Assembly (NCBI GenBank): GCA_018398765.1
Contig: JAHBMJ010003449.1
Location: forward strand, 1-10,777
Length of the DNA stretch: 10,777 nucleotides
DNA from: Chromera velia
Lineage: Eukaryota; Sar; Chromeraceae
Direction of reading: 5' to 3'
The notes below the pieces were generated by a model, which saw nothing but the letters and a program-made list of their open reading frames with translations, had not been told where the DNA came from and made no database searches. The position numbers and the translations under genes were made by a program. The number at the start of each line of letters is the position of its first letter. The first letter of the stretch is position 1. This document shows, in pieces, positions 1 to 7,334 of the stretch.

Positions 1-2
1 CC

Positions 3-368
3 TCCACTGAGAAGGAGCGAGATCGGGAGAAGGAGAAAGAAGAGGCAGAGAAGAGGAAGAAGAAAGTGCGATCACTGGAGTGGTACCTCGATCAATTCTT
101 CCTGGTGGGTGGGTGGGCGAGCTCGCTTTCTCTTTCTTCTCATTTTCCTTTTTGTCCCTTTGTGTTCGTCTGGTTCTTTCTGCTTTTTGGCCTAGCTCTA
201 GTCTGCCTACGCATGCTACGAGTTTTAGCTTCTCTTCTCTTTTTGTCCTCGTCCTCGCCGGGTTTAGTCAGGGTTCTTCCTTCAGCTTTGAAGGGGACCT
301 TCATTCATTCTGATGAAGTGTGCGACGACATATGAGAAAGAGGCAGAGAAAAACACCTCCTTTCGAGC

Positions 369-405
<37 letters not shown>

Positions 406-1235
406 TGAGAGAGAGGGGGGGGGGGATTGACTTGCTTCCGTGCTTCTCCCCGCCGTTCACCATCTGTTGGCATGCTCTGCGGAATGCCTATCTGTTCTTC
501 CGTCTGAGGCGAGGTGAGGCGAAAGAGAAAGGAAGAAAGAAAGTCTTGAGGTTTCTCTGTTGTTGCGGAAGTATCTGTGTGCCTTTCCTCACGTGTGTGT
601 GTGTGTGTGTGTGCAGGAACACGACGTCGACGTGACATGCGAACAGTGCGGTCACAAGACGAGCAGGATGAAGCCCTCTCTTGCTCTTCTCCCCGGAGTC
701 CTTGTCCTCCACCTCAAGCGATTCTTCGCAAATTTTGAAAAGCAGAGGTCGGTCTTCCTCGCACCAATTATTTCGTCTTCTCACAGCTTTTCTTTCTGCC
801 TCGGTGGAACGGACTGTTCATGCGAAAATGATGACCTTTGATAATCACGTTTCGCGCAAAAAGGGAAGGGGGAACGCGAGCTTTCAGGCAAAGTATCTTC
901 TGTTCATGTGGGTGCCGCCGCACTCTGTGTCATTCGAGGTCTCTTTTCTGTCTCTGCCTTCCTTTCGTCTCCACTTCATCCTTCCTTCGGGCCTTCGGGT
1001 GTTGGTGTATGGCTGCATTGCGGACTGACGTTCTTGTTTCCATCTTTCTGAATCTCTGCTGACTCGATGCAGATACGAAAAGATCCACACGCCCGTGACC
1101 ATCCCCGCACAACTCGATATGGGTCGGTCAGAAAAGGGGCGGGTTGATGGGTCTCTAGTTTTCCTGTGTCCTTGTGGCTTTGCCGTGAAAGCGTGTGATG
1201 GCTCGTTGGTGAGGCAGCATATGTTCGTGTTTTCG

Positions 1236-1268
<33 letters not shown>

Positions 1269-1276
1269 GTGCGTGC

Positions 1277-1311
<35 letters not shown>

Positions 1312-3653
1312 TGTGTGTGTGTTCGCTATTTCTCCCCATACCCTTCTCTTCCCTTTCTTGCTTCTCTTCAGGCAAATACTTCTCTCCTCCCTCCGACTCC
1401 TCCGCTGTGGACCTCGACGGTTCCTCCGACATCTCCATGGAGGGCGCAGTCGCGGGGGGGGCAGAGGAAGGCGCAGACAGGGGTGCGTCAACATTCGAGC
1501 AGATGGTGGCGGGGCTCTTCACCCCCCCTGTTCCCCGAAAGCCGCAGAGGAGACGGTCAGCGGGATCAGATGCAGGGGGGGACGGAGACGGTCAGAAGGA
1601 TGGGGAGGCAACGGGAGGAACTGCCGATGCTTCCGCGTGTGTCACCCCTGACATAAAGCCAAAAAAGCCATCCAGCCACTCCACCCCCTCCCGATCAACG
1701 GACAGAAAGAAACGGCCCTCTCAGGAGATTCTCTTCACCGATTCAGAGAAAGAAGATCAGCCTGACTCGGGGAAAACGAAAAAACCGAGGCCCAGCTTCG
1801 AACCCCCGGCAGATGATATTCTCCCAGTCGACGAGAAAGATCTCCCCCCCCGTTACAGCAGTGGAAATGGTTTTTCAGACAGGGGTGATTACAGCCCGCT
1901 TTTCTCTAACAATCCTCCCTCGGTGGGGGTTCCGGAAGTCGAGAGAGGGTCGGAGAAAGACGAAGAGACCGGAGGAGGAGAGAGAGGAGAGCGGGCAAGT
2001 CCTGCCGCTGCTGCAGTTGCAGTCTTGGGGGGGGCGGATCTTGATGACCCGATTGACGTCGACAGCGACTCCGAGCAGGACTCTCAAGGTGTGTGGGTCT
2101 GCAGGAATTTGATGTCGATGTCACTTCTGTTGCTTGGGTTTTCTTCCTGCTCAGACTCGTGCTTTTAGTCCCCTGCTCTGTAAAGGAGGAAGAGCGTGGG
2201 CAAAGAATGGCAGAGAGTTGTAACAGATAGACGGGATTGAAAAGCAATTCTGATGCCTCTTTTGCTCTCTTTCATGTGCTTTGCACTCGTTCTCATTCTG
2301 TCCAATTGGACAATTTTTCTTTGTTTCCCGTCCCTTGTTTCTGTGTGACAAACGAGCGAGTGCAGAGCGCGACAACGCAAGAGGGCGGTCGGACGACCTC
2401 CTGTCGGCAGGGGGAGAGGAGAAGGCAAGGGAGGGGAAGGCGGCACAGGGTCCCGGCCTGATCTCCGATATGCTCCCGAAGCCCCGCGAGGACCGTCGGA
2501 GGGGGGGGTCCGCCGCCAGGGGGATGTTCGGTCTGAAAGGCGTTCCTGTGGTGTCTCGTGAGAGTGAGGGGGTCGGTCGGGGCCCTGCGAGGGGAGAGGG
2601 GCGGAAGAAGGCCCCAGCCCCGGCCGAGTCGGACGCTCTGGATGATGAGTCCGGTGTGACGGTGTCGGGGACGACCGCGAAGGGTTCGTCGTGTTCTGAC
2701 AGTCCGAGACGCGCTCTGGGCGTTCCTGCGCTCACTGCGAGGGGCCCTGGTGGTGGGTCTGTGCGGGGGGAGAAGAGAGGCCGGGGTCAGGAGAGTGAGT
2801 CAGAGGATGAGGTCCAGGAGGTGAGGGCCCCGGTAGATCCTGCCAAATCGGGTCGGAAGAGCCGAGGGGGGAAGAAGGGCATGGGGGGGGGGGACACGGG
2901 GGCCCCGATTCCGCGTGTGAGTCTGCGACTGCAGGCAGGTAGGAAGGACAATGACAGAGAGAAGGAGAACAGTCGAGAGAGAGCCTCCCAGGTGAATGGG
3001 AAGGGAGACGGAGACGGGGAGACGGTGGGTCGAATGAAGGGCAAGGGGGGGCTCCTCGGAGGGGGCCCTCGGGACCGTGACTGGTCCCAGCCCCTCCAGC
3101 GTCGAGGATCTCAGGGGGGGGAGGTGGAGAAGAAGAATGGGAGGAATTCAATCGAACCTCCCGTCTCGATTTCCTCGTCTGAGGAAGAGGAGAAAAAAGT
3201 TGGCCCTCGGGCAGGCGGGAGAGGGAGAGGAGGAAAGAAGACTGAGGGAGGAGAGAAGGGGAAGGGAAAGGAAGAGACGCAGGTTCAAGAGGAAAAGAAG
3301 ATGTCCAACGGGTACGAGCTCAGGGCTGCGGTGTGCCACCAAGGGGAGACGGCCACCCATGGTCACTACGTCTGTCTCGTGAAGGTCAGTCAGTCATGCA
3401 GCAGGGAAGAGGAAGAGACAACCACACATGAATGAGCACAGTCTATCAAAATGATCCGATTGGGTTGATCTCTCGGTCGTGTCTTGGGTTTGAAACCAAG
3501 TCTGTCTTCTGATCGACGGCTGATTTCTTCTGTATCCTTGTTTTGTCTTGTAGAAGTATTGAACTGTGTGTAGGTACCTACACAGCCGTACAGACAGAAG
3601 AGATCAAGTGTGTATGTATGTATGTATGTATGGATAGGTGTGTGTGTGTGTGT

Positions 3654-3691
<38 letters not shown>

Positions 3692-3813
3692 ACGGTGAGT
3701 GCAGGACTACAAGGGAGACTGGAGAATCTGCGACGACTCGACCTCGAGACCTCTTTCCGAGGGGACGGTCGGTTTCTTCGTCCTTTCTCTCTCTCTCTCT
3801 TTCTCTTCCTCTT

Positions 3814-3846
<33 letters not shown>

Positions 3847-4278
3847 GTGTATGTGTATCTTTCATTTCTTTCTTTCTCGCTGTGTGTGTGGTCGCCTTCT
3901 GTGTCTTCTCTCTTGAGCTGGATGGTTGTGTCTGTAAATTTCTTACGCAGCCCCCCGCCATCGCACAATTTCATTTTCTCTGTTGCTCCTCTTTTCCCTC
4001 GTTAGACAGATCGATGAACAGTCTACTCGCTGCTTGTGCTTCCGATCATCTGTTTCCGAAAAGTCCTTCCGGCACGAGGAATTTTTTTGAAGATTACTCA
4101 GATGCCAATATCGTTAATTTGTCGTCTGATGAGCAGAAGCGTTCATGACGGAATTCCGTTGTCTGTCTCGTGTGTGTGTGTGTGTGTGCCTGCCTGAGTG
4201 CAGCCTGGCGTCCCTTCGAGAGTCCATAGTTCAGGGTATCTTCTCTTCTTTGTGAGGATGCCGGCCGAATCCCCCTAG
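3..4278 (+). CDS. Ubiquitin-specific protease (C19), partial: 3' seven exons
   Basis: A cysteine protease that removes ubiquitin from proteins. Proposed exons are 3-104, 617-747, 1073-1122, 1372-2088, 2366-3384, 3705-3767 and 4204-4278. Phases match at every junction and the sum is exactly 719 codons with stop TAG. Residues here count from the window edge. A charged Glu/Lys stretch (1-23) precedes SLEWYLDQFF, the usual strand before the finger. CEQC (42-45) is the second zinc-finger CxxC, LPGVLVLHLKRF (59-70) the hallmark core strand, and PVTIPAQL (85-92) follows. The His box is YELRAAVCH...GHY with the catalytic His codon at 3364-3366. DWRICDD supplies the acid (Asp codon 3732-3734), and SGYLLFF in the last exon is the closing strand. 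The Cys box is upstream of the window. About 550 low-complexity residues (96-649) are inserted before the His box. A split catalytic domain recalls USP37/26/29, but orthology is not shown. Family call is firm; exact splice sites are inferred. Confidence 0.85.
374..401 (+). repeat. (CA)14 microsatellite in USP intron 1
   Basis: A pure CA dinucleotide run, followed by CGTGTGAGAGAG and then 11 G residues. It is the only CA-oriented tract in the sense strand of this gene and is complementary to the (GT) tract at the 3' end of the same intron. Confidence 0.95.
593..612 (+). repeat. (GT)10 microsatellite abutting the intron 1 acceptor
   Basis: A GT run that ends three to four bases before the CAG acceptor, in the place normally taken by a polypyrimidine tract. 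Confidence 0.95.
748..1072 (+). other. USP intron 2
   Basis: The intron is phase 2 (AG|A makes Arg), with donor GTCGGT and acceptor GATGCAG. It has no microsatellite. Splicing places RYEKIHTPVTIPAQL directly after the LKRF strand, matching the USP fold. Confidence 0.7.
1123..1371 (+). other. USP intron 3 with (CT)n(GT)n
   Basis: The intron is phase 1, with donor GTCGGT and acceptor CTTCAG. It is open in the following exon's frame, so read-through is possible, but the frame encodes only repeat translation. It holds (CT)14 at 1237-1264 and (GT)16 at 1279-1310. Confidence 0.65.
1237..1322 (+). repeat. Compound (CT)14...(GT)16 microsatellite
   Basis: CT repeats run 1237-1264 and GT repeats 1279-1310, then CT and a further GT run to 1322. 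The tract lies in USP intron 3, about 50 bases before the acceptor. Confidence 0.95.
1374..3312 (+). other. Low-complexity insert within the USP catalytic domain (coding, interrupted by intron 4)
   Basis: About 550 residues rich in Gly, Ser, Glu, Lys, Arg and Pro separate the LKRF strand from the His box. No folded domain is recognisable. Visible patches include basic nuclear-localisation-like runs (DRKKRPSQ, KTKKPRP) and two hydrophobic-then-acidic motifs, DPIDVDSDSE at 2046-2075 and PPVSISSSEEEE at 3157-3192, that resemble SUMO-interacting motifs. Intron 4 lies at 2089-2365. Runs of 7 to 11 G encode glycine stretches. The insert is probably disordered; regulatory or targeting roles are inferred only. 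Confidence 0.7.
2089..2365 (+). other. USP intron 4
   Basis: The intron is phase 1 (G|AG makes Glu), with donor GTGTGT and acceptor AGTGCAG. In-frame TAG at 2166-2168 shows that read-through from exon 4 would truncate the protein, which supports splicing. It has no microsatellite. Confidence 0.65.
3567..3584. repeat. 18-bp perfect palindrome in USP intron 5
   Basis: TGTGTAGGT is followed immediately by its reverse complement ACCTACACA, with no spacer. It is centred between bases 3575 and 3576. Confidence 0.9.
3612..3690 (+). repeat. (GTAT)5 and two (GT)n tracts before the intron 5 acceptor
   Basis: A GTAT tetranucleotide run is at 3612-3632, GT repeats at 3638-3657 and again at about 3660-3690. 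They end 14 bases before the acceptor of the exon that carries the catalytic Asp. Confidence 0.95.
3785..3846 (+). repeat. (CT)n and (CTGT)8 microsatellite in USP intron 6
   Basis: A CT-rich run at about 3785-3800 is followed by a CTGT tetranucleotide run at 3815-3846. Confidence 0.95.
4170..4187 (+). repeat. (GT)9 microsatellite before the intron 6 acceptor
   Basis: A pure GT run ends 16 bases before the acceptor of the last USP exon. Confidence 0.95.
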
Positions 4279-4734
4279 CTTTCCCGGCAGGCCGCTATCT
4301 CGCACGCGAGGGGGGGGAGACGCCCCCTTCGCTTTTGTTCTTCTGTCCTTCCCCTTTCTCAGAGTCTTGATCTGCGTGTCTGTCTGGCTTTGACAAGGAC
4401 GAGAGAGAGAGGGTGGACCCAAACTTGCGAGCCATTCCTGGTTTGTCGTCTTCACTGAAGAAACGATTGACCGATTGGTAGATGAGCCAGAGACCTCTCC
4501 CTCCAACCTTTTTTGTGTGCATGGCTTCCCCTTTCCGTCGCCATCTTGCACCCCCTTCTTGTTTAAAGCAAGAGTGTGAAATTAATCCTGCTCCTCCTAC
4601 TCTTCACTTCCTTCCGGTCCGGGGGAGAGATGACCGAACGATGCAGAGTGCAGGGTCCCCAGGCCCTGGGTTGGAAGGGTCGCGCGTTAAAATACCATCC
4701 CTATCGCATGTCTGATCCATGTTTGTTCAAAGTC
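4279..4734. other. 3' flank of the USP gene, no gene seen
   Basis: Composition is similar to the USP introns. It probably includes the USP 3' UTR, but I see no clear polyadenylation signal. Open frames here are short, with no recognisable protein features. Confidence 0.5.
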
Positions 4735-6080
4735 CTAGATTAAAATTGTTTCTATGCATTATTGTGCATGAACATTCATGAGTATACAGGTGGAGACCTT
4801 CATTGCGTGGATGCACCCTTTCACAACATTTTGCATAACCACTGGCAGTTGCAATTTTGACACAGAGTGACACAAATTAAAAGTTTAAAACATATATGAG
4901 AAATCATAATTCTTTTATACTTTGATCTTCAGCTCTAGTTTCAGCTATGAAACCTAGTATAAAACAAATCATATCTAGCTTCACGGTACTGTGACGGTAG
5001 CCTTCACCTCTATGCAGCCTATGCTAGCGTCCATATATATGTGACCTAGCTTTTAAAGAGTGTAAGACAATCATAATCATCAAAATGCGTCATCATTCAT
5101 TAAGTTTAGAACTTCATCTGTATACTAATCTGTATAAACTTGGTTTTATAAACTATTATAAAGTGCTAGATAAAGCGTCTAGCACTAGGTCTACCATTTG
5201 AGATGAAACTGGATTTCAATTAAAAAAAAGTGGTAACTTTTAAAAGAACGGGCTGTTATTACTTGAAAGTATGCCAGTCTAGTCAAAGACTCATCTAAAG
5301 ACTCAAATTAAGTAAATCAAAACTCAATTAAGAAACTGCTCAACCTGTGTATACTTATCTCCTCTGTAAAAAAAGTGTTGTAAAACTTTAATATTATTAG
5401 CAAATTTTCTGATTTGGTTTTCTATGTGTTAGTTTACCTACCGATAGAGAGACTGGCTATAGAGATCGAGATCGGGATACAGAGAGATAGAATTGATGAT
5501 GGTATGCAGATGGAGATGATTATATGCAGAGGAGATTGACCTACCTTATAGGTCTCTTTTTGGTTTTTTTCATACCATCAGAAGGTTGTTGTTGTGGTGA
5601 TACTCAGAACCTTGTTCATTCATCAAAGATATGATCATCATTCATTTACCTTTTCCTGTCATACATGTCCGCATGCAGTTTGTTTGGATGTCACTGCAAA
5701 TTGGCATGTATTCATATATACTCACGCAATATACAGTTGCGCGGTACACCATGTCTCCATTGCGTGTGATCCTTGCTCATGCGTACATCGATGTGGCGTC
5801 GCCCTTCCTGGATCCTGCTTTTCTTTCTGGCTCTGTCCCATCGCACAGATACAGGCCTATTTTTACTTTATTTTACTGGCCATTGGTATTTTATATTTTT
5901 TATAGTTCTTCAAAACTTTTTAACGCAAATAATTTTTTTTATTCTGAAAATTCAAACACTCACTGCTTCTTAGCACCGGCGTTCAATTTAAGAACTAAAG
6001 AAATATAGTTCTCAGACTGGGACAGTCTTGCTTAGCTACTGATGATTTTAGTGATGATTACTAACACTTTTATATAATGA
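4735..6080. other. AT-rich intergenic block, no gene seen
   Basis: Base composition is clearly more AT-rich than either flank and the microsatellite style of the genes is absent. Short inverted repeats are frequent (for example CATGA/TCATG near 4768-4781, TCAC/GTGA near 4981-4994, and the 9-bp stem at 5162-5186). Overlapping open frames at 5594-6008 look random: no domain, and low coding character. A decayed mobile element or old organellar insertion are possibilities I cannot distinguish. Confidence 0.5.
5162..5186. repeat. Hairpin with a 9-bp perfect stem
   Basis: AGTGCTAGA, a 7-base spacer, then TCTAGCACT. It lies inside the AT-rich block, with no adjacent gene. Confidence 0.8.
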
Positions 6081-6640
6081 TGATGATGTATGAGGTTAAA
6101 GCCAGTGAGCCATATAGGCTCTGGCCAACCTAGTATTTCCTGCATAGATTTGATCCCTCAACCTAGGCCCCACTGGGGCATTTGCATGGATCAAAGCCTA
6201 GCTAGGGCAGAAATGGAAATAGAAACAAAGGGTAGAGAGCAACCAGGGTTAAAAACCACCTGCATTGGAACAGATTTGCAGTGGCAGAGGAAACGACCGA
6301 GAGGGAAGACAAAGCTAGAAAGGGAAACTGAAAAAGAGAAGTAAAAGAACGCATCCATGTCAAACTGAGAAATAGTAAGGAGTGCAGTCTACAGGGTAGG
6401 AGCCCTACAAAACACTTCCCTGGATACCGACTCCTGAGGAAGGGCTCGGCTGCTGAGCACAGTCGACAGTCAGCAGTGAAGAAGGAATACACATAAGATC
6501 AAACGAGAATCAGACAAGATGCAGGCAGAGTGACTTCGCTTCCCTGGGGCTGAGTAGACTGACTGGAGTACGGTACCTATGATAGTCCTATCAGTCTCTC
6601 CTATCCTTCGGTAAGACCAAAGGTCAACTCCGTAGCCTAA
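6081..6640. other. Intergenic block, no convincing gene
   Basis: Composition returns to near balance. The block contains a cluster of short inverted repeats at 6100-6200. Open frames of 84 and 96 codons on opposite strands overlap each other and show no recognisable protein pattern. Confidence 0.4.
6149..6195. repeat. Nested inverted repeat
   Basis: The outer arms are TTTGATCC (6149-6156) and GGATCAAA (6188-6195). An inner palindrome, GCCCCA-C-TGGGGC, occupies 6167-6179. The arms are exact, but unpaired bases separate the outer and inner stems. Confidence 0.7.
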
Positions 6641-6989
6641 GGGCATGATCTGTTTTCAAAGCAGTAAAATTATGAGCAAAAAAACAGACAGAAAAAAGAA
6701 AGAGAAAGAAAAGAGAAGAGATGAAAAGAAGATGAGAAAGAGAAAAACAGAGAGATCACAAAAAAAAAACTATATCCACGCCGTGCAGATACGAGCGCCC
6801 CACCCCCCCACGCCTGTACGAGCTCAAGCACTTCCCCCCCCGCGCGTTTCACGTTTCTCTCTCTATTACATCCTAGCTCTGAACCCATCCTATAATACCC
6901 CATATACTCAAACGGAGAAAAACAGGAAACAACCATCTAGAGGTAATCAGATTAAAACTTTACCGTTTACGAAGGCAAGCTAAAATTGC
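6641..6989. other. Purine-rich tract and C-runs, no gene seen
   Basis: Bases 6690-6721 are entirely A or G, and the purine-rich stretch goes on to a run of nine A near 6760-6769. C-runs follow near 6800 and 6833. The overlapping open frames are low-complexity Lys/Arg or Phe/Ser translation products of the tract. Confidence 0.5.
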
Positions 6990-7238
6990 TCATGTACCGG
7001 CAACAGGGTATTTCTCGAGAAGGAGTGTGAAAATCTCTCTTACTTTGTTTTCGTTCTCGCACACCGCCCGTCCTAACTGTTGTTTTGCTATCTGTTGTGC
7101 CCACACGATGAAGTCCGACTCAGAGTGTGCATCTCTTACTTCCTCCAGAAGCCTATCCATGCGTCCTCTTTCCATTTCCGTCCCTTTGCATTCTGTCAAC
7201 TTGTGAACAATATCATTCAATTTACCCCGTCCATGCAT
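6990..7238 (-). CDS. Small hypothetical ORF or last exon of the ankyrin gene
   Basis: Unrecognised. From the ATG at 7236-7238 it encodes 82 residues, mostly helix-forming and charged, ending in a stop after KYPVAGT. The same frame is open further upstream to about 7314 (translation includes KSLIKYID), so the ATG need not be the start and this may be a 3' exon. AG dinucleotides near 7312-7320 could be acceptors, but none has a clear pyrimidine tract. Codons are more AT-rich than in the ankyrin gene. Its position directly downstream of, and on the same strand as, the ankyrin ORFs is the main reason to suspect a link. It has no ankyrin motif. I cannot decide between a small independent gene, a terminal exon and a chance frame. 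Confidence 0.35.
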   Translation of the reverse strand: MHGRGKLNDIVHKLTECKGTEMERGRMDRLLEEVRDAHSESDFIVWAQQIAKQQLGRAVCENENKVREIFTLLLEKYPVAGT

Positions 7239-7334
7239 GTCAATATATTTAATTAAAGACTTCCGGTCTATATCCTTATTCCTAGTCTTGTTTTCTTTAG
7301 TGTTCTCTCTTTCTCAGTCACTAGCTTACTGATT

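Larger units (their letters stand above)
105..616 (+). other. USP intron 1
   Basis: The intron is phase 0, with donor GTGGGT and acceptor TGTGCAG. Splicing joins SLEWYLDQFFL to EHDVDVTCEQC, the expected order in a USP. It holds a (CA)14 tract, a run of 11 G at 415-425 and a (GT)10 tract that abuts the acceptor. Confidence 0.75.
3385..3704 (+). other. USP intron 5
   Basis: The intron is phase 0, with donor GTCAGT and acceptor AGTGCAG. It separates GHYVCLVK from DYKGDWRICDD, contiguous in known USPs. It contains an in-frame stop, an 18-bp perfect palindrome, a TATG-type repeat and two GT tracts. Confidence 0.8.
3768..4203 (+). other. USP intron 6, open in frame for most of its length
   Basis: The intron is phase 0, with donor GTCGGT and acceptor CTGAGTGCAG. 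Splicing gives LSEGT followed by PGVPSRVHSSGYLLFF, which restores the last USP strand. The retained intron would stay open in frame to a TGA at 4146-4148, and TACGCAG ending at 3950 is an alternative acceptor in the same phase, so a different C-terminus is possible. Confidence 0.7.

Noticed and set aside
884-1522. Minus-strand ORF of 212 codons
   Set aside because: It is the antisense of USP exons and of CT/GT microsatellites (His-Thr and Arg-Glu runs).
2151-3151. Minus-strand Pro/Ser-rich ORFs
   Set aside because: Shadows of the GC-rich USP insert on the opposite strand.
3390-3974. Minus-strand ORF of 194 codons with His-Thr repeats
   Set aside because: Translation of the reverse strand of intron microsatellites; no protein features.
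374-4187. Microsatellites as a CRISPR array or telomere
   Set aside because: Simple dinucleotide and tetranucleotide repeats without spacers; no telomere-type unit.
5594-6008. Overlapping open frames of 103 and 125 codons in the AT-rich block
   Set aside because: Two frames overlap with no domain, no repeat pattern and no clear coding composition; long stop-free stretches like this can occur by chance.
6147-6160. GATTTGATCCC as a tRNA-like B box
   Set aside because: No A box at the right spacing and no cloverleaf could be folded around it.
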